Positions 1-8,660 of a stretch of 49,029 nucleotides of DNA are shown here, one piece after another. The stretch is from an uncultured Brevundimonas sp. (GTDB taxonomy: Bacteria; Pseudomonadota; Alphaproteobacteria; Caulobacterales; Caulobacteraceae). The stretch's first letter is position 1, and each line of letters opens with the position of its first letter. The translations under genes were made by a program, and so were the position numbers. The stretch lies in assembly GCF_937863155.1 (NCBI RefSeq), contig NZ_CALMFB010000043.1:1-49029 (forward strand), read 5' to 3'. The notes under the pieces were generated by a model that was not told the DNA's origin, made no database searches, and saw only the letters and a program-made list of their open reading frames with translations.

Positions 1-469
1 ACACCTCGGCCTGGTGCGGCAGATTGGCCCCGCCCGAATCGACCAGATAGACGCAGGGCAGGCGGTTCTGCTCGGCGATCTCCTGGGCGCGCAGGTGTTT
101 CTTGACCGTCAGCGGGAAGTAGGCGCCGCCCTTCACCGTCGGATCGTTGGCGACGATCATCACCTCGCGGCCCGAGACCCGGCCGACGCCACAGATCATG
201 CCCGCGCCCGGCGCCTCGTCCCCATACATGCCGTTGGCGGCCAGCTGGCCCACCTCCAGAAACGGCGAGCCGGGGTCCAGCAGCCGTTCGACCCGGTCGC
301 GAGGCAACAGCTTGCCGCGCGCCACATGGCGTTCGCGTGACTTTTCCGGCCCGCCCAGCGCCGCCTTGGCCACGCGGGCGCGCAGGTCGTCGGCCAGGGC
401 GCGGTTGTGGGCGTCAAGGGCGGCGAAGCGTTCGCTGTTTCGGTCGATGGCGGAGGTCAGCTTGGGCAT
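1..469 (-). CDS. Acyl-CoA carboxylase carboxyltransferase (beta) subunit, methylcrotonoyl-CoA type, 3' end outside window
   Basis: The minus-strand frame from an ATG at 467-469 begins [18 protein letters not shown] and runs off the window start, giving about 156 N-terminal residues. It contains the carboxyltransferase hallmarks [14 protein letters not shown], a [20 protein letters not shown] stretch, then [20 protein letters not shown] and [14 protein letters not shown]. This spacing is typical of methylcrotonoyl-CoA carboxylase beta, which transfers carboxyl from biotin to 3-methylcrotonyl-CoA in leucine degradation. The isovaleryl-CoA dehydrogenase at 21878 catalyses the preceding step. A propionyl- or geranyl-CoA carboxylase beta subunit cannot be excluded from the N-terminus alone. 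It is divergent from the patatin gene, with a gap of 52 bases. Confidence 0.85.
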   Translation of the reverse strand, partial: MPKLTSAIDRNSERFAALDAHNRALADDLRARVAKAALGGPEKSRERHVARGKLLPRDRVERLLDPGSPFLEVGQLAANGMYGDEAPGAGMICGVGRVSGREVMIVANDPTVKGGAYFPLTVKKHLRAQEIAEQNRLPCVYLVDSGGANLPHQAEV

Positions 470-521
470 GGCCCTTCCCTAACCCTTCCCCCGCCCGCGC
501 GGAAGGGCGATACAGGGACCG

Positions 522-2276
522 ATGACCCCGCCCCGCACCGACACCCTGGAAGCCGCCCTGTCCCGGGTGTTCGAGGGCCGGATGATCGACCGCGCCAGCT
601 GGTTCGCCCTGACCGGAGGCGAGGCGCTGTTTCATGAAGGCGATCCGGCCGACACCCTTTATCTGGTGCGCAGCGGGCGCCTGGGCGTGTTCCGGCACGA
701 GCCGGGCCAGCCCAGCCAGTTCATCGGCGTGGTGCGCCCCGGAGAGCCGGTGGGCGAAATGGCCATGCTGGCCGATGCGCCCCATACCGCCAGCGTGGTG
801 GCCCTGAGGGACAGCGAGATCCTGGCCCTGCCGCGCGACGCCTTCTTCGAGGCCGCCCGCACCGAGCCGGACCTGATGGTCGAGCTGTCGCGCCTGATGA
901 TCCAGCGGGCGCGCGACCGGCGCTCGGGTGCGGCGGAACCCAGCGTGTTCGGCTTCATCGGCGCGCGCCACCGCCCGGTGCGCGCTTTTGTCGAACGCGT
1001 GGGGGCCGCCATTCAGGCCATGGGCTTCACCTGTCGCATCATCGACCATTCGGCGCTGAGTTCGGCGGCCGAGTGGTTTTCGCGGGTCGAGGACGCCCAC
1101 GACTATGTGCTGTACGTCGCCGAGGCGGACGAACCGGCCTGGGCCGCCCTGTGCGAGCGTCAGGTGGATCGGGTTTTCGTGATCGGCGACCCCCTGCTGG
1201 CCCCGCCCGCCGCGACGCCCCGCCGTACCGGGCCGGACGAGGCGCATCGCCGGCCCGACCTGATCCTGCTGCGCGATGCGCGGATGGAGCGGCCGGCCAA
1301 CACCCGGATCTGGCTGGATGGGCTGGACCCCGCCCGCTGGTTCCATGCGGCCGAGGATTCGGCCCCCGATGCGGCCCGCATCGCCCGTGTCGTCACCGGC
1401 ACATCGGTGGGGGTGGTCTTCTCGGGCGGCGGGGCGCGGGCCTATGCCCACATCGGGGTGGTGCAGGCGCTGCATGACGCGCGCGTGCCGTTCGACTTCG
1501 TCGGCGGGGCCTCGATGGGCGCAGTGATCGGCGCCGGCCCGGCCCTGGGCTGGACCGACGACGAACTGGACGCCCGCATCCGCCACGCCTTCGTCCGATC
1601 CGATCCCCTGTCCGACATCGCCTTTCCGATCGTGGCCATGACCCGGGCGCGCAAGGTCGAGCGGTTGTTGCAGGAGGCCTATGGCGAGTTGCTGATCGAA
1701 GACATGCCCCTGCCCTTCTTCTGCACCTCGTCCAATCTGACCAGCGGCCAGGTGCAGATTCACCGCCGAAGTCTGCTGCGCCAGGCCATGCGGGCCTCGA
1801 TCTCCATCCCCGGCGTCATGCCGCCGGTGGTGATGAACGATCAGGTTCTGGTCGACGGCGCCGTGCTGAAGAATTTCCCCGCCGAGATCATGCGCCAGAT
1901 CAACAGCGGCCCGATCATCGGCTCGGACGTGTCCCAGACGCGCGGCGTCGATCCGGCCTCGCTGCACAATCCGTCGTGGCTGCGCTGGCTGGTGTCGGGG
2001 GCGTGGAAGAAGGGGCCGCCGATCGTGGCGGTGCTGATGCGCTCGGCCACCCTGACCACCGACGCCGAGATCGAGGCGTCCCGCAGCATCACCGACCTGC
2101 TGATCCAGCCGACTCCCGAAGGCATGGATATCCGCGACTGGAAGACCTACGACGCGCCGGTCCAGGCCGGCTATGCGGCGGCGGTGGCGGCCCTGTCGAC
2201 GCTGAACGGCCCGGCGACCCTGCTGCGCCGCGCGCGCGAACAGACCCAGGCGGTCGTTGGGCCGCAAGCCTCTTAA
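522..2276 (+). CDS. Cyclic-nucleotide-binding domain / patatin-like phospholipase (NTE family)
   Basis: The protein has 584 residues. The N-terminal ~130 residues form a cNMP-binding-type beta roll (GGEALFHEGDPADTLYLVRS, then GEPVGEMAMLADAPHTASVV). The C-terminal half is a patatin domain with the oxyanion loop SGGGARAYAHIG near residue 300, the nucleophile elbow GGASMG (GXSXG, Ser near 330) and the DGA of the Ser-Asp dyad in VDGAVLKNFP near 445. The layout matches the neuropathy-target-esterase-like family, predicted serine lysophospholipases or phospholipases in which the cNMP domain may regulate or anchor the enzyme. No transmembrane segment is evident. It is monocistronic, between the divergent carboxylase gene and tRNA-His. 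The substrate cannot be told from sequence. Confidence 0.9.
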   Translation: MTPPRTDTLEAALSRVFEGRMIDRASWFALTGGEALFHEGDPADTLYLVRSGRLGVFRHEPGQPSQFIGVVRPGEPVGEMAMLADAPHTASVVALRDSEILALPRDAFFEAARTEPDLMVELSRLMIQRARDRRSGAAEPSVFGFIGARHRPVRAFVERVGAAIQAMGFTCRIIDHSALSSAAEWFSRVEDAHDYVLYVAEADEPAWAALCERQVDRVFVIGDPLLAPPAATPRRTGPDEAHRRPDLILLRDARMERPANTRIWLDGLDPARWFHAAEDSAPDAARIARVVTGTSVGVVFSGGGARAYAHIGVVQALHDARVPFDFVGGASMGAVIGAGPALGWTDDELDARIRHAFVRSDPLSDIAFPIVAMTRARKVERLLQEAYGELLIEDMPLPFFCTSSNLTSGQVQIHRRSLLRQAMRASISIPGVMPPVVMNDQVLVDGAVLKNFPAEIMRQINSGPIIGSDVSQTRGVDPASLHNPSWLRWLVSGAWKKGPPIVAVLMRSATLTTDAEIEASRSITDLLIQPTPEGMDIRDWKTYDAPVQAGYAAAVAALSTLNGPATLLRRAREQTQAVVGPQAS

Positions 2277-2321
2277 GTCGGGTCGAGGATCGCGACGAGG
2301 CCACGGAACCGCTCGAAGCCA

Positions 2322-2360
2322 GGGACCGTGGGCCAGAAACCATGGACCTGGGACCGTGGG
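2322..2360. repeat. Short direct repeat GGGACCGTGGG, two copies
   Basis: The 11-mer GGGACCGTGGG occurs at 2322-2332 and again at 2350-2360, just downstream of tRNA-His on the minus strand. No hairpin with a T-tract was found here, so it is probably inert spacer sequence. Confidence 0.4.
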
Positions 2361-2365
2361 AAGGA

Positions 2366-2442
2366 TGGTACCGCCTCTCAGGCTTGAACTGAGGACCTCC
2401 GGCTCCACAAACCGGCGCTCTAACCAGCTGAGCTAAGGCGGC
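2366..2442 (-). tRNA. tRNA-His (anticodon GTG)
   Basis: The gene is 77 nt including encoded CCA. The acceptor GCCGCCT pairs with AGGCGGT (first pair G1-U72). The anticodon stem CCGGT/GCCGG encloses loop TTGTGGA, giving anticodon GTG. The base before position 1 is C on the coding strand, so no G-1 is encoded, and the discriminator is A rather than the usual C. This atypical tRNA-His form is known in a clade of alphaproteobacteria that includes Caulobacter. Confidence 0.96.
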
Positions 2443-2512
2443 GCTATCCGCGCGAGAGGCGCTGTCTAACGATCTTGGCGGCGTCGATCAAGCGGGCGCG
2501 TACAATAAAGGT

Positions 2513-3268
2513 TCAGCGCCAGCCGCGTTCGCCGATATAGCGCTCCAGCGCCTGGATCCGCGTGGCGTCGGATGGGTGGGTCGAGGCGAACTCGGGCAGG
2601 CCCGCCTGACGATCCTGCGACATCAGACGCCACAGCGCGACGGCTTCGGACGGGCGATAGCCGGCGGCCTGAAGATAGTCGACGCCCAGGCGATCCGCCT
2701 CCAACTCGTCGCGGCGCGAGAAGGGCAGCAGCGCGCCGTACTGGGCGAAGACTCCCGCCGCCGTGCCGGCCTGACTGCCGTAATCGCCGGCCACGCCGCG
2801 CGCCACTTCGACGCCGACACTGGCCAGGGCGCTGCTGGAATAGCGTTCCGCCGCATGACGGGCGACGACGTGGCCGACCTCGTGGCCGATCACCGCCGCC
2901 AGTTGGTCGTCGTTCTGAACCAGTCGCAGCAGGCTCTGGGTCACACCGATCTGGCGCGACGGCAGGACGAAGGCGTTGGCCGCCCCTTCCTCGAAGACCG
3001 CATACTCCCAGGCCACTCCGCCCAGGCCCGCCGCCTGGACGATCCGGTCGCCGACACGCCGGACCCGCGCATTCTGGGTGGCGTCGCGCGATATTTTCTG
3101 GGTCGTCATGGCCTCGCGCCAGGCGGCGTTCGAGGACTGAAGCATCGAGGATTCATCGACGATCATCAGCTGGTTGCGCCCCAGGGCTTCGTTATAGGCG
3201 CAGCCCCCCAGCGCAGTCGTGGCGCTCAGGACAGCCAGGATAAGGGGCGATGCAAGACGCCGGCGCAT
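2513..3268 (-). CDS. M48-family zinc metalloprotease, lipoprotein
   Basis: The protein has 251 residues. A type II signal peptide ends in the lipobox A-L-G-G-C23. The catalytic motif HEVGH (H129, E130, H133) lies in VIGHEVGHVVARHAAER, and the downstream DELEADRLG supplies the third zinc ligand, as in M48 peptidases. The domain size and lipobox resemble periplasmic outer-membrane-anchored M48 proteins of the LoiP/YcaL type, which act in envelope protein quality control. It lies downstream of tonB but beyond a strong terminator at 3329-3356, so it is probably transcribed separately. The substrate is unknown. Confidence 0.92.
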   Translation of the reverse strand: MRRRLASPLILAVLSATTALGGCAYNEALGRNQLMIVDESSMLQSSNAAWREAMTTQKISRDATQNARVRRVGDRIVQAAGLGGVAWEYAVFEEGAANAFVLPSRQIGVTQSLLRLVQNDDQLAAVIGHEVGHVVARHAAERYSSSALASVGVEVARGVAGDYGSQAGTAAGVFAQYGALLPFSRRDELEADRLGVDYLQAAGYRPSEAVALWRLMSQDRQAGLPEFASTHPSDATRIQALERYIGERGWR

Positions 3269-3328
3269 GATGGGGCTCCTCGAAGCTAGGGTTTATCGCA
3301 AGGCTAGCGCGACACGGGCCCAAAAGAA

Positions 3329-3356
3329 AACGCCCCGGGCCGAAACCCGGGGCGTT
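3329..3356 (-). terminator. Rho-independent terminator of exbB-exbD-tonB
   Basis: An 11-bp perfect stem, AACGCCCCGGG with CCCGGGGCGTT, encloses a 6-nt loop. Read on the minus strand it is followed by a T-rich run (TTTTCTTTT), 28 bases after the tonB stop. Confidence 0.9.
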
Positions 3357-3383
3357 CTGGAAGGCATTTGAGCGATCCGGCTC

Positions 3384-4100
3384 TTAGTCGAGACGGAAGC
3401 TCATCCGGTACTGCACCCGAGCGCCAACGGCGGCGCCGTCGACCTGTTGCGGGTTGAGGCGGGCCGAGCGCATGGCACGCAGGGCTTCCGCACCGAAACC
3501 GGCGCCGCTGGGGCTTTCCTCCACGATGCGGCAATCCGAGGCCGAACCGTTGGCGTTCACCTGACAGTTCACCACCGCATAGCCCGACTCGATGCCGCGG
3601 CTCTGGGCCCGTTCCGGGAAGTCCGCGGCAGGGCGGCGCGACCAGGAGGGGTTGGTGATGACCGACGGGCGCGGCGGAGCCGGCGGGGCCGGCGGCGGCG
3701 GCGGACCGGGGATGTTGGCCGGCGGACCGGTATACTCGACGCGATCGTCTTTCTTGGTCGGCTCGACGTTCACCGTGACCGGCGGCGGCGGCGCGTTCGG
3801 CGTCACCACCGGCTCACGCACCTGCAGCTTGGGCGGCGGGGGCGTGTCGGTCGGCGGCGGCGGAGGCGGCGGCGGCGGCGGAGGCGGCGGGATGGGTTCC
3901 ACCAGCTCCACGTCGACGCTGTCGTCCGAGTACTCGAACACCTGCAGCTTGAACTTCGCCTGCTGGAGATAGAACAGCAGGACAGCGAACAGCACGCAGA
4001 CCAGGAAGAAGCTCAGCACCCAGGTCGAGGGCTTGACGCCCATGAACCCTTTTCCGCGCGGCGCGTCGTAGCGAGAGCGATGATATTCAACGTCTGTCAT
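3384..4100 (-). CDS. tonB: Energy transducer TonB
   Basis: The protein has 238 residues: a short cytoplasmic N-terminus, one transmembrane helix (residues ~25-45, VLSFFLVCVLFAVLLFYL), a long proline-rich periplasmic spacer with a run of consecutive prolines, and a C-terminal TonB domain (residues ~150-238) with YPERAQSRGIEGYAVV-like features (FPERAQSRGIESGYAVVNCQ). TonB transmits proton-motive-force energy from ExbB-ExbD to outer-membrane TonB-dependent receptors. It is the last gene of exbB-exbD-tonB, with a 10-nt gap to exbD, followed by a terminator. No TonB-dependent receptor gene is in this window. Confidence 0.95.
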   Translation of the reverse strand: MTDVEYHRSRYDAPRGKGFMGVKPSTWVLSFFLVCVLFAVLLFYLQQAKFKLQVFEYSDDSVDVELVEPIPPPPPPPPPPPPPTDTPPPPKLQVREPVVTPNAPPPPVTVNVEPTKKDDRVEYTGPPANIPGPPPPPAPPAPPRPSVITNPSWSRRPAADFPERAQSRGIESGYAVVNCQVNANGSASDCRIVEESPSGAGFGAEALRAMRSARLNPQQVDGAAVGARVQYRMSFRLD

Positions 4101-4110
4101 TGCTCACCCT

Positions 4111-4548
4111 CTACTGAAGCGACGTGTCTTCGCCGACCAGGGCGACGGAATAGAAGCCGTTGTCCTGCAAGGCGTTCATGACCTGCATGAAGTCGCCATA
4201 GCGGGTCTGCTGGTCAGCGCGGATATAGATCCGCTCGTCCGCCGGATTGCGCCGGCCGATCTGCGAAGTCAGCTCCGTGCCCATCGAATTCACGTCGGTC
4301 CGGAAGTCGCCGATGTAAACATCGCCATCATCCTGGATCGAAATGTAGATCGGCTTGGGCGGGTTGGTTTGCGGGGGGGCCACGGCCCGGGGAAGTTTCA
4401 CCTCCACCGACACGGTGGCGAGCGGAGCCGCCACCATGAAGATGATCAGGAGCACCAGCATCACATCGACGAACGGCGTGACGTTGATCTCGCTGTTCTG
4501 TTCGACGTGATACTTCCCGCCGCCGCCACCGCTGAGTTTGGCGGCCAT
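4111..4548 (-). CDS. exbD: Biopolymer transport protein ExbD
   Basis: The protein has 145 residues, the family's usual length. It has a single N-terminal membrane helix carrying the proton-conducting aspartate in INVTPFVDVMLVLLIIFMV, preceded by a Gly-rich cytoplasmic stretch. The periplasmic domain includes ERIYIRADQQTRYGDFMQVM, the conserved ExbD/TolR C-terminal signature. It works with ExbB as the proton channel that powers TonB. It starts 5 nt after the exbB stop, so the three genes form one operon. Confidence 0.95.
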   Translation of the reverse strand: MAAKLSGGGGGKYHVEQNSEINVTPFVDVMLVLLIIFMVAAPLATVSVEVKLPRAVAPPQTNPPKPIYISIQDDGDVYIGDFRTDVNSMGTELTSQIGRRNPADERIYIRADQQTRYGDFMQVMNALQDNGFYSVALVGEDTSLQ

Positions 4549-4553
4549 GCTGC

Positions 4554-5450
4554 TTACGCCCCCTTGTCGAGCTGACGCGAGACAGCGTTCAGCAGTTCGG
4601 CGCTGAAGCCGTCAGAGCGCGAACCGTACGCCGAGATGCGGGTGTTGAAGTAGTTGTAGATGATAACCGCCGGAATGGCCGCGAACAGGCCGATGCCGGT
4701 GGCCAGCAGGGCCTCGGCGATACCCGGAGCCACGACGGCCAGGTTGGTGGTGTTCGATTCGGCGATGCCGATGAACGAGTTCATGATGCCGTACACGGTG
4801 CCGAACAGACCGATGAACGGACCCGACGAACCGACCGAGGCTTGGAACTGCTGGCCGCCCGACAGGCGCTTGGCCAGACCCGACTGAACCGCGGCGACGG
4901 CGGCTTGAGCGCGACCGATGGTCGAGTCGCGGTGTTCGCCGGTGACCGACAGGCCCGACTGACGCGACAGTTCGACTTCTTCGGTGGCCGCGGCGGCCAT
5001 GTCGGCCAGCGGGTTGCCGTCGAACTCGTCCGAAGTGGCGACACGACGCATGTCAGCGATGGTGCGGGCGCCGCGGAAGGCTTCCAGGAAGCGGTCGGTC
5101 GAGCGGTTCAGCGAACCGAACTCGAACATCTTGATCAGCAGCAGGGTCCAGGTGAAGACCGAGGCCAGCAGCAGGCCGATCATGACGACCTTCACGACCA
5201 GGGTCGCGTGCACGAACATCGAGATCGGGGTGATGCTTTCGCCGCTGCCGCCGCCGGTGGCTTCGGCAACGGTTTGCGGGTCGGCGTCGGCGGCCGGAGC
5301 AGCCGGGGCCGAGGTTTCAGCGGCCGGGGCGGCCGTGGTCGCGGCGGCCGGGGCCGGAGCGGCCGGGGCCTGAGCCAGAACCGGCGAGCCCGCCATCAGG
5401 ACGGCAGCGCCGGCCAGGGCGAGAATGATGTTGGTCTTCTTCGTGAGCAT
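4554..5450 (-). CDS. exbB: ExbB/TolQ/MotA-family proton channel protein with signal peptide and Ala/Pro-rich N-terminus
   Basis: The start was placed at ATG 5448-5450 (MLTKKTNIILALAGAAVLMAG), giving 298 residues with a cleavable signal peptide and an Ala-rich periplasmic stretch. The frame is open further upstream, but that sequence is not protein-like. Membrane helices follow near residues 75-100 (HATLVVKVVMIGLLLASVFT) and in the C-terminal MotA/ExbB core, with GPFIGLFGTVYGIMNSFIGI and IAEALLATGIGLFAAIPAVI. An N-terminal periplasmic extension on ExbB is common in alphaproteobacteria. It is the first gene of exbB-exbD-tonB. The 481-nt gap upstream should hold the promoter. Confidence 0.94.
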   Translation of the reverse strand: MLTKKTNIILALAGAAVLMAGSPVLAQAPAAPAPAAATTAAPAAETSAPAAPAADADPQTVAEATGGGSGESITPISMFVHATLVVKVVMIGLLLASVFTWTLLLIKMFEFGSLNRSTDRFLEAFRGARTIADMRRVATSDEFDGNPLADMAAAATEEVELSRQSGLSVTGEHRDSTIGRAQAAVAAVQSGLAKRLSGGQQFQASVGSSGPFIGLFGTVYGIMNSFIGIAESNTTNLAVVAPGIAEALLATGIGLFAAIPAVIIYNYFNTRISAYGSRSDGFSAELLNAVSRQLDKGA

Positions 5451-5890
5451 TTTCCGCCAGTTCCTGCTTGCTTTGGTCTGACTCAGTGGACCCATGAACG
5501 TCCGCCCGAATGGACGACCGCCCGTGAATGAAAAATCGTTCACTGGACCGGCCCGAAGACCAGGCCCAGAGAAACGCCTACCTCGTGCGTCCGGTTGCGT
5601 TGAAGCGCCCGGACCGGTCGATGAACGCCCGGAACCGTGATTCCATACGCCATCGCCCGTTCGCCCTTTGGGAAGCGGTCGAGCTTCCTTTGAAGAACGC
5701 ATACCAGAGCGTCAAGTGCGCAATGCGCCTTTTCGCCCACCAGTAGAAACACTGGCGATGCGGCAATAAATCGCCGCCAAACGCGACATTATGATGAAAA
5801 CCATTCCATCAATCGCGCAAGCGCGACGCACAAGCCGTGCGCCAGACGCCAGACGCGGAAAGATACGTCGTCGTCGAACCAGGTTTGAGG
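5451..5890. other. Intergenic region upstream of exbB
   Basis: This stretch has no convincing gene. Open frames on both strands lack recognisable domains. It lies between the exbB start and the tRNA-Phe terminator and includes an AT-richer segment around 5760-5815. The exbB promoter is expected here, but I could not assign -35/-10 elements or an iron-regulator site with confidence. Confidence 0.5.
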
Positions 5891-5924
5891 AAAAACGGCC
5901 TCGTCTGAATGGGACATGAGGCCG
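5891..5924 (-). terminator. Terminator of tRNA-Phe
   Basis: On the minus strand, 7 nt after the encoded CCA, the stem CGGCCTC/GAGGCCG (7 bp, 15-nt loop) is followed by TTTTT. Confidence 0.75.
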
Positions 5925-5931
5925 GAAAAGA

Positions 5932-6007
5932 TGGTGCCTGGGGGCGGATTCGAACCACCGACACGCGGATTTTCAATCCGCTGCTCTACCAACTGAGCTA
6001 CCCAGGC
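5932..6007 (-). tRNA. tRNA-Phe (anticodon GAA)
   Basis: The gene is 76 nt including encoded CCA. The acceptor GCCTGGG/CCCAGGC is perfect, with A73. The anticodon stem GCGGA/TCCGC encloses loop TTGAAAA, giving GAA. The T-arm loop is TTCGAAT. Confidence 0.97.
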
Positions 6008-6073
6008 GCGCCGCATCTGCTCGCGGGAGCGGGGTCTATAGGCGAGCGGCCCCAGCCTTGTCCAGCGCCCGTT

Positions 6074-6235
6074 TCACTCTTCGTGATCCGAGGGCGAATC
6101 CTCGACCGGCTCGCCCGGAACCGCATAGACGCCCGACAGCCAGCGCTGCAGGTCCACATCGGCGCAGCGGCGCGAGCAGAAGGGGCGATAGGCCGGGTCC
6201 GGCGGCGCCTTCTTGCAGATCGGACAGTTCGCCAT
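6074..6235 (-). CDS. yacG: DNA gyrase inhibitor / zinc-binding protein YacG
   Basis: A 53-residue protein starting at ATG 6233-6235 ([20 protein letters not shown]). The frame is open further upstream but overlaps the RNase gene, so the short form is correct. The four-cysteine zinc finger C-x2-C-x15-C-x3-C (CPIC...FCSRRC) and the following [19 protein letters not shown] are the YacG signature. YacG binds GyrB and blocks DNA gyrase. It follows the RNase E/G gene by 2 nt, in a yacG-RNase-maf-infA order common in alphaproteobacteria. Confidence 0.92.
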   Translation of the reverse strand: MANCPICKKAPPDPAYRPFCSRRCADVDLQRWLSGVYAVPGEPVEDSPSDHEE

Positions 6236-6237
6236 CT

Positions 6238-7272
6238 TCAGCCCTCCACGATGTCCGACCGGCCCGGCGCGACAGACGGATCGGCCCGCAACGCCGCGCG
6301 CAGGCCCAGCCGCGCGATCAACGGCGCCGCGGTCGCCGCCTCCTGCGGTGAACAGACGGCGGTGAACCGGGCCACGGTGGTGTCGGACAGCAGCGCGTGC
6401 CGCAGGTGGCGGGTCAGGTCTATGGCGCGGGTCATCTCGCTGGGCCGCCGGTCGCGGTCGTTCAGCCGATCCTCGATCGGGGTACGCCCCCAAGGCAGGG
6501 CCAGTTGCAGCAGGCCGAACCGGCTCAGCGGCCCGAACACGGGCCCGTCGCCGTCAAAGGCCGAACGCGCGGCAGTCATGACCGCGTCGGGGTTCAGGTT
6601 CGCCCCCACCAGATCGATGGCGACCAGTCCGCCCCAGTGGGCCAGGCGGATCAGGCGGGCGGCGTGTTTCAGCCCCTCGCGATTCGCCCGCTCGCGTCCC
6701 TTGCGCGCGTCGCGGCCCGGCAGGTGGGCATAGTCGATATCGACCGCGATCAGGGCGCGGGTGCGCTGGACCGCCAGATCGATGCCCTGTTCGGCGAAGA
6801 AGTCCCCCTGGCCCAGGGCCTCCTCCTCGGCGTCCCAGGACGCCTGGATGGCGGCGAGGCCGGTCTGGACCTCCACGCCCGGCGCCCATTGGGCCAACAG
6901 CGCCGACACCTCCGGCCCGGGCGCCAGCAGGCGCGGCGCTCCCTGCCCCGGCCCGGTCAGGCGTAAGGTCGGCCCCTTGCGCTCGCGCGGCTCGGCCGTG
7001 ACCTGAACCTCGATCCGGTCGCCTTCCCTGACGGTCGCGGCCTTGGTCAGCGGCAGGAAGCCCGGCGCATTCTCGACGCCCAGATCGACGAAGGCGGCGC
7101 GATAGCCCGCCTCGACCTCCATCACCCGCCCGACGCAGCGCGCGCCCAGGCGATGCTGGGGCGGGTCGTCCTCGCGCTGGATGATCAGGCGCTCGAACCG
7201 GCCGTCGCGGGCGACCATGCCCCGCACCTCGCCCGGCGTGTCGTCCAGGAAGGCTTCGATCTCGCCGCTCAC
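6238..7272 (-). CDS. Short ribonuclease E/G-family protein
   Basis: The protein has 344 residues with a GTG start that overlaps the maf stop by 4 nt (GTGA), implying translational coupling. The N-terminus is an S1/OB-like domain ([33 protein letters not shown]). The core shows RNase E/G traits, [10 protein letters not shown] with the catalytic-site aspartate region and a [15 protein letters not shown] stretch matching the GGIIVIDFI motif. It is far shorter than RNase E or RNase G, lacks the Zn-link and small domain, and so may be a degenerate or specialised paralog acting in rRNA or mRNA processing. The same short form sits between maf and yacG in related genomes, as far as I know that arrangement. 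Confidence 0.85.
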   Translation of the reverse strand: MSGEIEAFLDDTPGEVRGMVARDGRFERLIIQREDDPPQHRLGARCVGRVMEVEAGYRAAFVDLGVENAPGFLPLTKAATVREGDRIEVQVTAEPRERKGPTLRLTGPGQGAPRLLAPGPEVSALLAQWAPGVEVQTGLAAIQASWDAEEEALGQGDFFAEQGIDLAVQRTRALIAVDIDYAHLPGRDARKGRERANREGLKHAARLIRLAHWGGLVAIDLVGANLNPDAVMTAARSAFDGDGPVFGPLSRFGLLQLALPWGRTPIEDRLNDRDRRPSEMTRAIDLTRHLRHALLSDTTVARFTAVCSPQEAATAAPLIARLGLRAALRADPSVAPGRSDIVEG

Positions 7273-7844
7273 CGGCGCCAGCCCGCGCCTTCAAGCAGAT
7301 GCGCGGCCTCGTACAACGGCAGTCCCATGACCGAGGGGTGGCTGCCGACGATACGGCGCACAAAGGCCCCGGCCGGGCCCTGGATGCCATATCCGCCCGC
7401 CTTGCCACGCCAGTCGCCGGTGGCGACATAGGCGGCGATCTCGGCTTCGGACAGAACCTTGAACGTCACGCGGGTTTCGTTGACGCGGGTGGTGGTGCGG
7501 CCGTCGGCGACCACGGCCACGCCGGTGAAGACCCGGTGATTGCGCCCCGACAGCAGGCGCAGGAAGCGCGCGGCCTCGGCCTCGTCAGCGGCCTTTTCCA
7601 GGAACCGGCGGCCCACGGCGACCACGGTGTCGGCGGCCAGCACGACCGCGCCGGGCGACCGGGCGGCCACGGCCTGGGCCTTGGTCCGCGCCAGACGTTC
7701 GGCCAGACGCGGCGGCGTCTCGGCCTTCAGCGGCGTCTCGTCGATGTCGGCGGGGTCGATGCGGTCGGGAACGATCCCGATCTGCGCCAGAAGTTCGATC
7801 CGGCGCGGGCTGGCCGAAGCCAGCACCAGGGGCGGACGCGTCAT
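7269..7844 (-). CDS. maf: Maf-family nucleoside triphosphate pyrophosphatase
   Basis: The protein has 191 residues. The N-terminal signature LVLASASPRRIELLAQIG is diagnostic of Maf/HAM1-like pyrophosphatases. Further motifs are AADTVVAVGRRFLEKA (catalytic Asp), the GRNHRVFTGVAV loop and GDWRGKAGGYGIQGPAGAFV. The family hydrolyses dTTP, UTP and modified pyrimidine nucleotides to monophosphates, acting as a house-cleaning enzyme and in cell-division arrest. It lies 13 nt downstream of infA and overlaps the RNase E/G gene. Confidence 0.93.
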   Translation of the reverse strand: MTRPPLVLASASPRRIELLAQIGIVPDRIDPADIDETPLKAETPPRLAERLARTKAQAVAARSPGAVVLAADTVVAVGRRFLEKAADEAEAARFLRLLSGRNHRVFTGVAVVADGRTTTRVNETRVTFKVLSEAEIAAYVATGDWRGKAGGYGIQGPAGAFVRRIVGSHPSVMGLPLYEAAHLLEGAGWRR

Positions 7845-7857
7845 GGCGTCTGCGCCC

Positions 7858-8076
7858 TTACTTGAAGCGATAGGTGATGCGGCCCTTGGTCAGATCATAG
7901 GGCGTCATCTCGACCAGCACCTTGTCACCGGCCAGCACGCGGATGCGGTTCTTGCGCATCTTGCCGGCGGTGTGGGCGATGATCTCGTGGTCGTTTTCCA
8001 GCGTCACGCGGAAGGTGGCGTTCGGCAGCAGTTCGCTGACCACGCCCGGAAACTCCAGCAGTTCTTCCTTAGCCAT
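7858..8076 (-). CDS. infA: Translation initiation factor IF-1
   Basis: A 72-residue protein, the exact length of bacterial IF-1, starting at ATG 8074-8076 ([20 protein letters not shown]). A 10-codon in-frame upstream extension is not used by the family. The S1/OB fold motifs [20 protein letters not shown] and [20 protein letters not shown] are near-canonical. IF-1 binds the ribosomal A site during initiation. It is the first gene of infA-maf-RNase-yacG. Confidence 0.97.
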   Translation of the reverse strand: MAKEELLEFPGVVSELLPNATFRVTLENDHEIIAHTAGKMRKNRIRVLAGDKVLVEMTPYDLTKGRITYRFK

Positions 8077-8192
8077 GCGGCCTCTCACGCCCTTGGGATA
8101 CGACAACGACCCCGGCCGGGCGGGCGCCGGGGGCGAAGAGGCGCGCTAATGCCGGAAAACCGCGCAAAAGTCGAGGCGCGGCGTCAATGGTC

Positions 8193-8660
8193 TCAACGCC
8201 GGGTCAGGGCGAAGACCAGGGTGAACAGGCGCCGGGCCGTTTCGTGGTCGATGGCGATCTTGCCGTCCAGCCGGTTCCGCAGCAGTTCGGCGCCTTCGTT
8301 GTGCATGCCGCGCCGGCCCATGTCGACCGACTCGATCTGGCTGGGCGAAGACCCGCGCAGGGCCTGGTAATAGCTGTCGCAGATCAGGCCATAGTCCTTC
8401 AGCACCGTCTTCAGAGGCGTCAGCGACAGGCCGTGCGCGCGGGCGTATCCGGGTCCGGCGACATCGAACACCAGCCGACTGTCCTGCAGCGACAGGGTCA
8501 GGGCGTAGGGGCCGCCTTCGGCGCCGACCGGCTCGAAGCTGTTTGTCTCGACCAGGTCGAACACCGCCACGCGGCGCTCATGCTCCACCTCGGCCGAGGC
8601 GGCCGGCAGGCTGGCGGCGTCCAGCGTCACCGAGGCCAGGCGGTGCTCGCCCCCGTTCAT
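8193..8660 (-). CDS. UPF0262 family protein
   Basis: The protein has 155 residues and begins [18 protein letters not shown]. Its conserved stretches (RRVAVFDLVETNSFEP, LDGKIAIDHETARRLFTLVF) match the alphaproteobacterial UPF0262 family. No catalytic motif, signal peptide or membrane helix is visible. Its start overlaps the preceding DUF2948 gene by 4 nt, so it is co-translated with murA and DUF2948. The function is not known. Confidence 0.85.
   Translation of the reverse strand: MNGGEHRLASVTLDAASLPAASAEVEHERRVAVFDLVETNSFEPVGAEGGPYALTLSLQDSRLVFDVAGPGYARAHGLSLTPLKTVLKDYGLICDSYYQALRGSSPSQIESVDMGRRGMHNEGAELLRNRLDGKIAIDHETARRLFTLVFALTRR

Noticed and set aside
414-2408. 664-codon minus-strand frame opposite the patatin gene
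   Set aside because: It is antisense to a clear cNMP-binding/patatin protein, has the Arg/Gly/His-rich composition typical of GC-rich shadow frames, and has no domains.
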